64,000 nucleotides of DNA from assembly GCF_000429905.1 (NCBI RefSeq), contig NZ_AUCT01000012.1:124001-188000 (forward strand). The letters are read 5' to 3'. The translations under genes and the position numbers were made by a program. The stretch is from Desulfatibacillum aliphaticivorans DSM 15576. Its GTDB lineage: Bacteria > Desulfobacterota > Desulfobacteria > Desulfobacterales > Desulfatibacillaceae. Of the stretch, positions 1 through 9,700 are shown in pieces; the stretch's first letter is position 1; every line of letters begins with the position of its first letter. A model generated the notes under the pieces. That model did no database searches. It saw only the letters and a list, made by a program, of their open reading frames with translations, and was not told where the DNA came from.

Positions 1-813
1 GAGCAACTGGCCAACCAGACGGTGGATATTTTGGGAAATATGCCGGCCGATAAAGTGTTTTTCGAATTAAGCCCCTTATCCCCCTTGGAATTAACGGAAT
101 ACAAAGAGTTATTGGAGCGCACCAAAAAGCAGCGGCTTCACGAAATGGACGCCAAAGACAAGTGGATGTTCCTCAAACTTGGCTTGCGCTACATCCCGGG
201 GAAGCACAAAATGGTCTCATTGCCGGGCATGCTGGAAAATCTCATCCTGGAAGGCCGGGCCATGTTCAAAGACACAATCATGGAAGACGATCCCCAAGCC
301 GTCTCCTTTTTCCAGGAAGACGAGTACATATACTCCCAGACCATTTTGAACAACATCCTGTTCGGGAAGACCACCACCTCACGGCCTGAAGTCCAGGATA
401 AGATCAACCAGAGCATCATTCGATTCCTTGTGGAAGAGGACTTGCTGGAAACCGTGGTGGAAATCGGCATGGAATTCCGGGTAGGCACCCGGGGCGAAAA
501 CATGTCCGGCGGCCAGCGTCAAAAAATCGCCATCGCAAGGACGTTTCTCAAAGCGCCGCCCGTGCTTATCATGGACGAAGCGACCTCGGCCCTTGACAAC
601 AAATCCCAGACACGCATACAAAATCAAATAGACCGGCGCTGGAAGGGCAAGAGCACGCTGATCGCAGTTGTTCACCGGTTGGACATAACGGTAAATTATG
701 ATAAAATAGCCGTGATGAAGGCCGGAAACATCGTTGAAATGGGAACTTATCAGGAACTCATGGACAAGAAAGGAATGCTGTATGAGCTCGCACATGGTAG
801 ACAAGACTCCTGA
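1..813 (+). CDS. ABC exporter ATP-binding domain, 3' end (partial at window edge)
   Basis: The reading frame is open from base 1, so this is the C-terminal part of a longer protein. Counting from base 1, it shows a Q-loop (FFQED, Q105), an ABC signature (NMSGGQRQK, S169), a Walker B with catalytic glutamate (LIMDEATSALD, about 189-199) and an H-loop (VVHRLD, about 225). These fit the nucleotide-binding domain of an exporter-type (MsbA-like) ABC protein. The oddity is that the 100 residues before the Q-loop hold no Walker A (GxxGxGKS/T), which normally lies about 40-50 residues upstream. A charged helical insert (ELTEYKELLERTKKQ) occupies that space, so Walker A must lie before the window or be lost. 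The stop overlaps the start of the cyclic-nucleotide-binding gene, implying coupled expression. The substrate cannot be told. Confidence 0.85.
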   Translation, partial: EQLANQTVDILGNMPADKVFFELSPLSPLELTEYKELLERTKKQRLHEMDAKDKWMFLKLGLRYIPGKHKMVSLPGMLENLILEGRAMFKDTIMEDDPQAVSFFQEDEYIYSQTILNNILFGKTTTSRPEVQDKINQSIIRFLVEEDLLETVVEIGMEFRVGTRGENMSGGQRQKIAIARTFLKAPPVLIMDEATSALDNKSQTRIQNQIDRRWKGKSTLIAVVHRLDITVNYDKIAVMKAGNIVEMGTYQELMDKKGMLYELAHGRQDS

Positions 814-1333
814 TCAAAAGTGCCAGGACTCATCAGGCTTGACTTGTGAGTTCTCCCAAAACCTGGATATCCTTCGCCAGATTGACTTGTTTTCGGCTTT
901 GCCCATAGAAAGCCTGAAAGTCTTTGCGCTCATGAGCTCCAGGGAAAAATACAAGGCCGGCGACGTCTTGTTCCAGCAGGGCGAGGACGACGGCCAGGCT
1001 TTTTATATTTTTTCAGGCGCGGGAGAGCTTGTGTATAAAGGCGACGGACCGGAGGAAGTGATCCGCACCGTGGGGGCGGGACAAATGATCGGGGCCACGG
1101 CCATTCTGGGCGAAGTGCCCAGGCTGTTCTCCTTCCGGGCTGTAACCGAGTTGGAATGCTTTTTAATGGAGCGGGAGAAGTTCCGTACCACGTTGGAGCA
1201 GTTTCCCGCTATATTGCCCAAAATCATTAAAACGCTGGTCCAAAAAATCCATGCCAGGGAAAAGGTGTTTCTCACATCCAGGAATCCGGACTGTGAAGCG
1301 TGCAAAAAAAACCTGGGCGTCATCTTTGACTGA
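782..1333 (+). CDS. Cyclic nucleotide-binding (CRP-like sensor) domain protein
   Basis: A 183-residue protein made almost entirely of one cNMP-binding beta-barrel: LFSALPIESLKVFALMS, then YKAGDVLFQQGEDDGQAFYIFSGAGEL, then GAGQMIGATAILGEVPR (phosphate-binding cassette region). There is no C-terminal DNA-binding domain, so it is not a CRP/FNR transcription factor. The cassette lacks the usual RSA motif (it reads GEVPRLFSFRA), so ligand binding is uncertain. The short C-terminal tail has a CxxC (CEACKK). The ATG at 782 was chosen because AAGGAA lies six bases upstream and an in-frame TTG at 734 has no such site. It overlaps the ABC gene by 32 bp, so it probably regulates or partners that transporter. 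Confidence 0.8.
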   Translation: MSSHMVDKTPDQKCQDSSGLTCEFSQNLDILRQIDLFSALPIESLKVFALMSSREKYKAGDVLFQQGEDDGQAFYIFSGAGELVYKGDGPEEVIRTVGAGQMIGATAILGEVPRLFSFRAVTELECFLMEREKFRTTLEQFPAILPKIIKTLVQKIHAREKVFLTSRNPDCEACKKNLGVIFD

Positions 1334-1362
1334 ACCCTTTATCGCGAACAAAGGTCCAGCTA

Positions 1363-1818
1363 ATGACAGTCGGCGAAATCAAGGTCTCATTAAAAAATAA
1401 ACTGGCCGAACTCGAAAAACTGCACGAAAAGATCGAGGAGTTTCTCGCATCCAAGGGGGGCTCCCGAAAGGCTCTTTTTCAACTTAAGCTGGCTTTGGAA
1501 GAGGTCTTTGTGAACATCGTCCACTACGGGTTTGAAGATGACAAGGAGCATGACATCAACATGACCCTTTCCTTTACGCCTCCTTACATCACCATTCAGG
1601 TGGAGGACGACGGAAGGGCCTTTGACCCCATCAATGCGGAAGAACCGGACTTGTCAAAGCCCCTGTCCTGCCGGGCTCCCGGAGGCTTGGGCGTTTTTCT
1701 GACCAAATGGTGCTGCGACCTGAATTATCGCCGTGAAAACGGCAAGAACATCCTGACTATCAAAAAGACTCTTGTAGATAACGACAAGGAATCCAATACG
1801 GGTGCAAACACCGCGTAA
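1363..1818 (+). CDS. RsbW/SpoIIAB-like anti-sigma serine kinase (HATPase)
   Basis: A 151-residue GHKL-fold ATPase. The N box is LALEEVFVNIVHYGFED, the G1 box is VEDDGRAFDP, and the G2 region is GGLGVFLTKWCCDLNYRRENGKNILTIKK. This is the size and motif set of anti-sigma-factor kinases that phosphorylate a STAS partner, and the next gene encodes a STAS protein. It starts 29 bp after the cNMP-binding gene and 14 bp before the STAS gene, so the three form a partner-switching module attached to an ABC exporter. Which sigma factor or enzyme it controls is not visible here. Confidence 0.85.
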   Translation: MTVGEIKVSLKNKLAELEKLHEKIEEFLASKGGSRKALFQLKLALEEVFVNIVHYGFEDDKEHDINMTLSFTPPYITIQVEDDGRAFDPINAEEPDLSKPLSCRAPGGLGVFLTKWCCDLNYRRENGKNILTIKKTLVDNDKESNTGANTA

Positions 1819-1832
1819 GAAAAGAGGATAAC

Positions 1833-2168
1833 ATGGATATCATTGAAGAAAAAAGCAACGACATAGCTGTTTTCAAACTCAATGGCAGCCTGGACTCCAA
1901 CACATCCCCCGCTTTTGAAGAAAAGGTGGTGGCGATCATTGAAGGCGGAACCAGCAAGATCATTGTGGATTTTTCGGGCCTGGATTATATTTCCAGCGCC
2001 GGCCTGCGGGTGCTGAACCTGGCGTCTGTCAAGCTCAAACCGTCCAATGGGAACCTGGTCCTTTGCTGCCTCCAGGATTATGTTCGGGAAGTTTTTGAGA
2101 TTGCCGGATTTGACCAGTTTTTGCCCATTGTCGCCACCATGGAAGACGCAACGGCGAAATTCAACTAA
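1833..2168 (+). CDS. STAS-domain anti-anti-sigma factor
   Basis: A 111-residue single STAS domain of the SpoIIAA/RsbV type. FKLNGSLDSNTSPAFEEKV forms the first strands, and IIVDFSGLDYISSAGLRVLNLA carries the conserved phosphorylatable serine (DYISSAGLR). It is the expected substrate and antagonist of the kinase encoded just upstream. AGAGGA precedes the ATG. The gene ends tail-to-tail with the PqqD-domain gene: the two stop regions overlap by 8 bp and there is no terminator between them. Confidence 0.9.
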   Translation: MDIIEEKSNDIAVFKLNGSLDSNTSPAFEEKVVAIIEGGTSKIIVDFSGLDYISSAGLRVLNLASVKLKPSNGNLVLCCLQDYVREVFEIAGFDQFLPIVATMEDATAKFN

Positions 2169-2571
2169 GGCCTATGAGGCCCCGCTTGCCCAACTCCCGG
2201 ATGAACTGGGTTACGGAGGTTTCAGCCTCTTTGGGATGAAGACGGTATTGCCCGGCAAAGGCCTTAATCAGGCGGCCGACGCTTTTTTCGCCGTCGATCA
2301 TGTCCCAGGTCGCCGTGCCCAGGGCGTCCAGTTGAATCCTCTTTATTTGGACCGGCGGGGCTTTGCGCCCTATTCTTTTCATGATTCCGGCGATAAACGG
2401 CCTGACAGTAACCGGATACTCCAAAACCACATCCCCCGACTCCAAACGCGTTTCCACCACGTCGCGATTTTTCATGGGAACAACCGCCAAGGCCTCTTCC
2501 CTTGAAATGAGAGCGGTTTCCTGTTTTTTGTCCGAGGCGCCGGCCCGGCCTTTTTTCCTATGTGATTTCAT
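2161..2571 (-). CDS. PqqD-domain protein (orphan, RRE-like)
   Basis: About 136 residues. The C-terminal 70 (RIQLDALGTATWDMIDGEK through FIRELGKRGLIGL) have the winged-helix pattern of PqqD/RiPP recognition elements: aromatic W in the first helix, then 'LIKAFAGQY', then a final 'F-REL-KRGLI'. The N-terminal half is basic and unassigned. No radical SAM enzyme, precursor peptide or PQQ gene lies nearby, so a PQQ or RiPP role is not supported. The ATG at 2571 overlaps the end of the upstream gene by 14 bp, and a TTG at 2592 is an alternative start. It is the last gene of a three-gene operon. Confidence 0.75.
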   Translation of the reverse strand: MKSHRKKGRAGASDKKQETALISREEALAVVPMKNRDVVETRLESGDVVLEYPVTVRPFIAGIMKRIGRKAPPVQIKRIQLDALGTATWDMIDGEKSVGRLIKAFAGQYRLHPKEAETSVTQFIRELGKRGLIGLS

Positions 2572-3439
2572 AATGTGCGCAGATCTGGTCAAATAAATCC
2601 GGTTCCGCTTTCCGCCCTTCCATAACCACCGCCAGGATGCGGTTTTCCTTTTCCAAATGCCATAGCCTGTACCGGGCCCAGGCGCCCCTTATCTTCAGCT
2701 TGTCCAACACGCCTTTCAAACCCTTTCCCGGGAGCTTTTCAAACTCCACCGCTTCCCATCCCATATGTTTGCTGAAGGCAGGCTCTCCCGGCAGGTCGGA
2801 AAAAACGGACCTGGCAAACCCTTCCAGGCCGCCATTGGCCAGCAGAACGGAAGCCGGGCTGTACCGGTATAAATGCAGTTTTGCGGAATCCGACGAAAAT
2901 GACAGGCTGAACTTGCCTGGCAGGAAGGAATGGGAAGTCAATTGGAATTGATCGGGCGTCTCCGCGTAAATGTCAAACAGGGACCATGCGCCGAATCCGC
3001 TTTCCGAATGATCCCTGAAGCTCTCCAAAACCCGGGATGGAGCGGCCCCTTCCTTGAAAAACTGCAGGATGGAGGCGTTGCGGCAATCCGGACAATAAAG
3101 AAGCAGGCCCTTGGCGCCTGCGTCGTCCCCGTGCCAGGAAAAAGCGCTGGCGTCGAACCCCTTCACGCTTTTGGCCCATTTGGGCGGAAGCTCGCAGGGC
3201 TCCAGGGTTTTGGCAAGTTTTCTCTGATGTATGGAAGCCAGTTTTTTCAACTGGGTCTTGTGGGAAAACCGCCCTTTGACAGGCCCCCATTTCACCTCCA
3301 TGACAGGACCGTCCTTATCCTCCAACACCAAATACCTTTGCCCCACTTCCAGAGGCTGCCAGGACTGGGGGCAAATAAAACTCACGTGGTTCCAGGAGAT
3401 CCGGGACCAGTTTTTCGGAACGTCCTCCACGGCCGTCAA
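2558..3439 (-). CDS. Hypothetical protein, partner of the PqqD-domain gene
   Basis: A 293-residue soluble protein that I do not recognise. It is rich in tryptophan and aromatic residues with a mixed beta character, and has one CxxC (LLYCPDCRNASIL, about 135) that could bind a metal or form a disulfide. There is no signal peptide or transmembrane segment. Translation probably starts at a TTG whose TTGA overlaps the stop of the upstream secreted-protein gene, and its own stop overlaps the PqqD gene, so the three are translationally coupled. Function unknown. Confidence 0.7.
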   Translation of the reverse strand: MTAVEDVPKNWSRISWNHVSFICPQSWQPLEVGQRYLVLEDKDGPVMEVKWGPVKGRFSHKTQLKKLASIHQRKLAKTLEPCELPPKWAKSVKGFDASAFSWHGDDAGAKGLLLYCPDCRNASILQFFKEGAAPSRVLESFRDHSESGFGAWSLFDIYAETPDQFQLTSHSFLPGKFSLSFSSDSAKLHLYRYSPASVLLANGGLEGFARSVFSDLPGEPAFSKHMGWEAVEFEKLPGKGLKGVLDKLKIRGAWARYRLWHLEKENRILAVVMEGRKAEPDLFDQICAHYEIT

Positions 3440-4038
3440 CGGGGCAGCAGCGTGGACCAGTCAGGGACTTCCGTTGCAGAACCCGGCCCCTTGGACTCGG
3501 GCTTATATTTCTTGCGCCAACAAGCCCTTTCCTCATCCACCAGATTGGTCATGGTCATCTTGATGACGTTTCCGATCCTCTGTTCTTCGTCCCTGGTGTT
3601 ATGCTGAATTTTCAACGTAATGCGATTGTTGTTTTCGTCAAAAAAGATCCACTTCCAGGCTATGAAAACCTGAAAGGAATCCCCTTTGTATTCATTGGGA
3701 GCGCCGAATTTCTTCTTGCAGTTGTTCAGCAAGGAGTCGAAAAATTTCTTGGAGTCGTCCGCATATTTGAATTCTATGCGCACAATGCGGCCGTGGTCGG
3801 CGCACATGCCGTATTGCACGTTGCCGCTTTTGAATCCCTTAGGCGGAACAATTTGAACCTCTTCACAAAGCCCTTTTTCATACACCGCCATAGCCGTCCC
3901 AGGGATTACCAGCTCCTGGCGGCTGGATATATTCTCCCCCAAAACCAAACCGCCCAATTCGTGGGGGGCTTTGGCATGGCTTACAGGAGCCAACAAGAAA
4001 AACAAGCTGATCAAAACCAACAAAGGATATTTTTTCAT
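3436..4038 (-). CDS. Secreted hypothetical protein
   Basis: A 200-residue protein with an N-terminal signal peptide (MKKYPLLVLISLFFLLAPVSHA, cleavage likely after SHA). The mature part is compact, with CEEVQIVPP, YGMCADHGRIVRIEF and a Lys/Asp-rich centre (KKFFDSLLNNCKKKFG) followed by aromatic strands (FIAWKWIFFDENNNRITL). It looks like a small periplasmic or secreted beta protein. The ATG at 4038 was chosen over longer in-frame starts because AGGACGGA precedes it and the signal peptide begins there. It leads the operon with the unknown protein and the PqqD protein. Confidence 0.75.
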   Translation of the reverse strand: MKKYPLLVLISLFFLLAPVSHAKAPHELGGLVLGENISSRQELVIPGTAMAVYEKGLCEEVQIVPPKGFKSGNVQYGMCADHGRIVRIEFKYADDSKKFFDSLLNNCKKKFGAPNEYKGDSFQVFIAWKWIFFDENNNRITLKIQHNTRDEEQRIGNVIKMTMTNLVDEERACWRKKYKPESKGPGSATEVPDWSTLLPR

Positions 4039-4081
4039 GATTTTCCGTCCTGACTCACTTACTGGTTGAAGGTTGCTTAAT

Positions 4082-4110
4082 GATATATCAAACATACAGC
4101 CGCCAATCAA
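4082..4110 (-). promoter_or_regulatory. Candidate sigma-70 promoter of the secreted-protein operon
   Basis: On the minus strand, TTGATT (4105-4110) and TATATC (4082-4087) are separated by 17 bp, about 45 bases before the start codon at 4038. The hexamers are only moderate matches. Confidence 0.4.
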
Positions 4111-4368
4111 GATTTCCTGAAGCAAAACCTGTTCCAATTCATTTACGAACGGCTTTTGAGGCATGAGCGCCTCGGCGCCTCCTGCTCACTCTCCTTCCAT
4201 AGCGCTGTAATTTCAATGATCTGTCGCCATTGGCATGAACGGACTTTTACAAATCCTGGGCGCCCGACAAATACGGCGAAAGGCTGGAATACAGCGACGC
4301 CTAAGCAGAATAAAGGCGGGCCTCTCCCATGGCGATTCATTCCGCGTCGCCGCGGGCTGGATCTGCTT
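4111..4368. other. Intergenic stretch without a recognisable gene
   Basis: Lies between the secreted-protein operon and the phosphopantetheinyl transferase, both on the minus strand. Short open frames here have no ribosome binding site or recognisable composition, and I see no convincing terminator for the Pfa operon. Confidence 0.5.
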
Positions 4369-5133
4369 TCACGCCATGACTTCTTCATGGATCAAAGGGA
4401 TGATAAACCGGGATTGCACCTTGCATGCGGAATCCGGCTGCCGCTCGACCGCCAAGGCCGCCACGTGATGCTCTGTGGGAGTGAGCAGCCGGAAGGCCCA
4501 GGCTTGGGGATCGTCCTCCAGGAGAGGATCCAGGACGATGCGGGGGTGGCCGCTTTCGGCGGCTTCAAAGGAAAAAAGGTCCAGGCCCATGGACAAGCCC
4601 ACGCCCCGGGCTTTGATGTAAGACTCTTTTAATGTCCAGATATTGAAAAAAAGGCGGCGTTTGGCGTATTCCGGGACTTCTTTCAGCAGGTTTGCTTCAT
4701 ACGGAGAAAAATAACGGGCGGCAAAGCGGTCAAAATCCCGCTGCCTGTCCCATCGTTCCACATCCACGCCCACGGACCCGTTTAGGGTTACAGCGCAGGC
4801 AGCCATGCCGTGAGTATGGGCCAGGTTGAACTGTAAAGGAAGAAGCAGGCATTCCTCCGCCAACCTCGGTTTGCCGTGGTTGTTTTTGTCAAACCGCCAC
4901 TCATGGGGTTTCACGGCGGCGTAGCGGGAAAGCACGCAACGGACCAAGGCTCTGGACACCAGGCTGGTATGCCTGTGCCAGGGCATGATATAGCGGGCCT
5001 GCTTTTCTTTCTCCTCTTCCGTAAGGAGAGAATGATATGAAGCCAGGAGATCCGGATCCTGTATGTCTTCGGGACAGGTAAACCATACATGGACCTGCCC
5101 GGGCTCCAAATTTAATTGGGGCAGGTTTTCCAC
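4369..5133 (-). CDS. Sfp-type 4'-phosphopantetheinyl transferase
   Basis: A 254-residue protein that transfers phosphopantetheine from CoA to carrier-protein serines. It carries the family motifs in order: the FNLAHTHG region (His), GSVGVDVERWDRQRDFDRFA (Mg-binding D and E), and FFNIWTLKESYIKARGVGL (the WxxKEA/S-K signature). Length and motifs match Sfp/EntD-type enzymes. The start is a GTG preceded by AGGAGGAG. It lies 29 bp after pfaD and is the last gene of the operon. The natural substrates are therefore the three acyl carrier domains of PfaA, which makes it the functional equivalent of PfaE. Confidence 0.92.
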   Translation of the reverse strand: MENLPQLNLEPGQVHVWFTCPEDIQDPDLLASYHSLLTEEEKEKQARYIMPWHRHTSLVSRALVRCVLSRYAAVKPHEWRFDKNNHGKPRLAEECLLLPLQFNLAHTHGMAACAVTLNGSVGVDVERWDRQRDFDRFAARYFSPYEANLLKEVPEYAKRRLFFNIWTLKESYIKARGVGLSMGLDLFSFEAAESGHPRIVLDPLLEDDPQAWAFRLLTPTEHHVAALAVERQPDSACKVQSRFIIPLIHEEVMA

Positions 5134-5162
5134 AAAACTTTTCTCCTCCTACAAACGAAACG

Positions 5163-6776
5163 TCAATCAGGCTTGTATGCGGCTAATTGGGGAGAAATAA
5201 GCACTCCCTGCAGCTTAAGCTGATCAACCCGGTGCAGATAAGCAGCGCCGTTCATTAGATGCCGGGCGACATGCGCCGCCTGACGGTTCTCCGGAGCTTC
5301 CATGCCGGTCCCTTTCACCCAGGCGTTAAATGCTCCGATGCACGAACCGCACCATATCTGGTAGTCCATCTCCCGTCCAGGTTCCCCCTTATTGGCCCAA
5401 CGGGATGACAAGCCCAGATACCAGCGAAATATCAGCGCCATCTTCTTTTTGGGATCCGCCTCGGCCTTGGCGACCAAACCGGGATCCCTCTGGGAAAAAA
5501 AGTCTATGGTATCAGCCCATATTTCGTCCAGATTTTTTTTAAAAATCTGATTTTCCAGCTTTTCCCGCTCGTCAGGCGGAATGCTTTCTATGGATTCGCA
5601 CCTGCTGTAAATGTCGTGCAGTTTCGCAGCCCTCACTGCAAAAAGGGAACCGCGTTTTAACACCTGCACCTTAACTCCTAACTCAAACATATCAGCCGAA
5701 GGCGCCATCACAGTATCCGCCATATCAGCCTTGGCCAAAAGTCCCTTTACATGGTCCGAGGCCCCGGATTCCACACAGGCCTGATTCACGGAGCCGGTCA
5801 CTATATATTCCGCTCCCATGACAAAAGCCGCTAAAACCGCCTGGGGCGATCCCATCCCCCCCCCGGCGCCCACGCGCACGGCAACCGGATAATTGCGTTT
5901 GGCCTGGATTTCGTCCCGCAGGCTTAAAATGGACGGCAGGATGGTCACCAGAGCCCGATTGTCCGTATGCCCGCCGGAGTCCGCCTCCACGGTGATGTCG
6001 TCAGCCATGGGAACCTGACGGGCCATGTCAGCCTGATCCTCGGTAATCACTCCTCCGGAAATCAGCTTTTTCAAAACCCTTTCCGGCGCAGGCTCCATAA
6101 AACGGCTGGCGACTTCCTTGCGGGAAACCTTGGCGATAATCCGGTTTCCGATGACAATATTGCCTTGGGCGTCCCGGCTTAAGCCCGCGATCCGGTATTG
6201 TACAATGCTGGGAGTCAGGGCCATGAACGCCGCCGCTTCCACGGCTTTCACGCCGTATTTGATGTAAAGCTCGGCCACGGCCTGCTCCACGGCCGGTTCG
6301 TGGGGGCTATGGATAAAATTGAAAAGATAAGGGCCGTTGGGAAGATTTTTCTGGATGGCCAGGATGGCCTCCTCCACCGCCGAAGGAATCAGACCGCCCG
6401 CGCCGAAAGAGCCCAAAAAGCCCGCCTTGCCCAAGGCCGTCACCATTTCCACAGAAGCGATTCCATTGGCCATGGCGCCTGCATAATACGGATAGTCCGT
6501 GCCGTAGGTCTTGCCGAATTCGGGATTGCCCAGGCTTTGGACGGGCAGCGCCGGCGTCATGGCAATGACTTTGGGGCCCGCGCCGGGCTGGCGGATGGGC
6601 TCCGCAGAGGTCAGGCCTATGCGGCCGTTATTGTCCACCACCAGCAGGTTTTGCGACAAATCCTCAAGCAGCGCTTTAACTCCCGCCTCGTCGTATACAA
6701 CCTGTTCCTCGGGTGCGCTCCAGCCAAAATCAAAAACCCGCCCCTTGGGCGAAAATCCTACGGCGTCCTGGTTCAT
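5163..6776 (-). CDS. pfaD: PfaD-family enoyl reductase (PUFA synthase subunit)
   Basis: About 537 residues. A TIM-barrel flavin (2-nitropropane dioxygenase-like) enzyme of the PfaD family that performs enoyl reduction in PUFA/secondary-lipid synthases. Visible family features are the N-terminal PVQSLGNPEFGKTYG segment, AGAMANGIASVEMVTALGKAG, GSFGAGGLIPSAVEEAI, the glycine-rich flavin-phosphate region VRVGAGGGMGSPQAVLAAFV followed by GAEYIVTGSVNQACVESG, and the C-terminal helical region with YQIWCGSCIGAFNAWVKGT. The ATG at 6776 has GGAGAG seven bases upstream; an in-frame TTG at 6791 lies on the Shine-Dalgarno site itself and is rejected. It starts 23 bp after pfaC. Confidence 0.93.
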   Translation of the reverse strand: MNQDAVGFSPKGRVFDFGWSAPEEQVVYDEAGVKALLEDLSQNLLVVDNNGRIGLTSAEPIRQPGAGPKVIAMTPALPVQSLGNPEFGKTYGTDYPYYAGAMANGIASVEMVTALGKAGFLGSFGAGGLIPSAVEEAILAIQKNLPNGPYLFNFIHSPHEPAVEQAVAELYIKYGVKAVEAAAFMALTPSIVQYRIAGLSRDAQGNIVIGNRIIAKVSRKEVASRFMEPAPERVLKKLISGGVITEDQADMARQVPMADDITVEADSGGHTDNRALVTILPSILSLRDEIQAKRNYPVAVRVGAGGGMGSPQAVLAAFVMGAEYIVTGSVNQACVESGASDHVKGLLAKADMADTVMAPSADMFELGVKVQVLKRGSLFAVRAAKLHDIYSRCESIESIPPDEREKLENQIFKKNLDEIWADTIDFFSQRDPGLVAKAEADPKKKMALIFRWYLGLSSRWANKGEPGREMDYQIWCGSCIGAFNAWVKGTGMEAPENRQAAHVARHLMNGAAYLHRVDQLKLQGVLISPQLAAYKPD

Positions 6777-6799
6777 AAAAAATCTCTCCAATTATTTTT

Positions 6800-9700
6800 T
6801 TATCCTGCATCCCGAATGCAAAAACCCGCGTCCGAGACTTCGTAAATCCGAATATTATCCTTCCACAAATTGCCGTCCGCCTTGATCACAATAGCGCCGG
6901 GCCCTTGCTCCACGCTCTTCACGTGCAGTTCCAGGGTCATGCGCTCATTGGACGGGATGATCTGGCCGCGATACTTCCAGACGATGGAGTCCGTCATCTG
7001 GGTGAAATACGGACTGGCGAATTCCCAGCCCAGGCCTTGCTGAACGGCGAAAACCTGCAAAGCCTGCAGCATGGCTTCCACGCCTAACGATCCGGGCATA
7101 ACCGGATCGTTATGAAAGTGGCAAGGGTAAAACCAGTCCGCGGGGTTCACCTTTTTGTCCGCATAGATATAGCCCTTGCCGAATCGGCCAGAGTTCTCCA
7201 CCATAAGGACTCTGTCCAAAAACTGCAATTGTTTTCCCGACAACCCATAGTGCGGCTTGGATGGGGAAACGGCGAACTCGGCCGGAACTCCGTTTTGTAA
7301 ATCAACCTTGATGGTTGGGGCGTCGTCCTTCAGCCATTCCCGGGCGTGCAGAGGATGGTTGTTCGCGCCGCCGTCCAGGCCGATCTGATCGGCCAGGGCT
7401 TCTTTGGTGAAATAGCCGAACGCCGCAGTTCCCTGGTAAAACGCCTCCCCTTCCGCCAAAAGATTAAACTCGAACTTCTGAATGATGGAGCCGCCCGCCT
7501 TGGCCGTGGTTGTCAATCGGGATCGATTCGTTATGGTGCGGCCCCGAAGATCGGGCAGGCTGGTCAGCGTTCCTTCCCCGTCCAGGTTGCGAAAAAAAAG
7601 ATCCTTCTCCGGGATGAGCAGCGTCGTCTGCATGTAGGTGGAAATAAATCCGCAAGGCTGCAGGGCGATCTCCATAAACATGGAATACGGCATGATTGCG
7701 GGCCAGTTGTTCTGCGCGCAAAACCAGGCGTCCTTGGGAACGTCATACTCGGAAACCACGCTGGCCGAATTGCGAAAGTCCCCCGGCGTTCCTTCCACCT
7801 CCAGAACCCGGGAAATCAACTGCAAATCGCCGTTGGGGGTTCGCGGCGGCTGGCGATCCTTATAAATATCAAAGGCCGGGCCAAAGCATTTTGCAATGTC
7901 GCCGACGGCGAATTCCTGCAAGTCGCTGTTGTCAAACAAAGGTTTTGGCGCCGGGGTTTCCTGCTCTACTTCAATCACAGCCGAGGGGTCTTTTTCGGAC
8001 AGGCGGACGCCCAGATCCTTAAAATCCACCACCACCTTGTCGCCCAAAAGAATGTCCACGTCGGCCACGGCGTAAGGCTCGGGCGCCAGGCCGATCTCCT
8101 TCACCTCCATGCGGTAGGTTAAAAGGGAGTCTTCGGGCGTCACCTGGCCCCGGCATCGCACCTTTTGAGGCAGGCCGATGATGGGCTGGAACCGGGCGTC
8201 CCGGGTTTTTGTCTGCAAGCCCAAAAACAGGGTGAAAAACTGCAGCAACTGCACGCATCCCTCGGCCATGAGGGACCCGGCCATGACCTCGTCGTCCTTG
8301 AAATGGCACGGAAAGTACCAATGGTCCGGACGTAGATCCTTGTGGGCGATAACCTTGCCCAGGCCCCAGGGGCCGCATTGCGGATCCACGGATTCCACCC
8401 GATCCACCATGAGCATTTGCTGGGCGGCGAATTTCAGGGAGGGATTGGCGCCCTGCTGGTCGTAATCCGGGCCAAAGCACGCGGCCGGGCGGCCTTCGAT
8501 GATATGCAGCAAGTCCTCCTTGGAAAAGGAGCGGCGATCGCAATCAAGAAAAGGCGCAAACTTGGTCGGAATAATCTTATTCCTCTCTTCCTGCTCGGCT
8601 TGGGTGCGGATGATGCCCTTGCCTGCGGCCAGTTCCTCGTCGGAGAAAAATCCCGCGCACCCGCCGTCCATGGTCAGGACCAGTCGGTCGTCCACAAAGC
8701 ATTCGTAGCTGAAAAAGAAAAGCAGGTTGCCGCCGTTCCGGGCGAAGGAATTGATGGATATGTCGTACCGGAGGGTTTCCCCTTCTTTGGCCAGATCCTC
8801 CATGAATGTGAGGGTGCAATCCAAAAGGCGGTACACCCGCTCGCCTTTACATTCAAAGTCAATCCCCAGGTAGCTGATAAGCAAAAGATCGCACTGACCG
8901 GACTCCACGGAAACCGCCCAGGGAATCTGGCCGTCGATCAAGAACCAGGCGTCCTTTTCAATGTCAAACTCCGTGGTCATGGCGCTTGGCTTGAACTCGC
9001 CCCGCTCTCCTTGTAGCTTGGTGACGCGGGAGACCAGCAAATACGGGTCCATGGGCAGCCGCACCCGGCGTTTGTAGGAGTCGATAATACCGTATTCCGG
9101 CCCGAAAACTTGGGCGATATCCCCTTTAGCAAAGGTTTCCAGGTCTTGCCGATCCCATATGGCCGATTTGGCCGCGGACTTTGGGACAACCGAAGCGGGA
9201 GCAGTTGGGATATCGATTGGGGGGACTGGAGAGAATTCAGGCAATGGCCCCGCCAACGGCTCCGGGTTCACTTCCTTTTCCATGAGTCCGGCCTGCATGG
9301 CGATAAGCTGCTCCATCTGCCTTAACGCCCTGGCCCTGTTGCGCAAAAAGGATTTGTGCCCTTCCGTGACAAGCGTCTGATTTTCCCTATACGCCTGCAT
9401 CATCAAGGGATGGGAGGGCGCGGCGGCTGTCTGGGCCGCCAGAGGTTCCGGCGCGGGTTCGGCGTACGGAATTTTTTCCACAACGGGAGTAACCGGCTTT
9501 TCAGGCTTAACCTCGGGTGTTTCTTCTTTTACCTGGCTGAACAATTTTCTGGCTTCGGGAATGATGGCCTCTTCTATGCTCTCCCCGCCCAAAGTCACGG
9601 TCTTGATCAACTGCGGGCCGTCTGGCGATTTTTCCGGTCTGGGAATGACGCACTCCAGGTCCATGGGAATCTGGTGGGAGAACAAACGCGCAAGAGCCCG

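Noticed and set aside
4143..4388. 81-codon minus-strand frame between the phosphopantetheinyl transferase and the secreted-protein gene
   Set aside because: Arg/Pro-rich shadow-like composition and no ribosome site.
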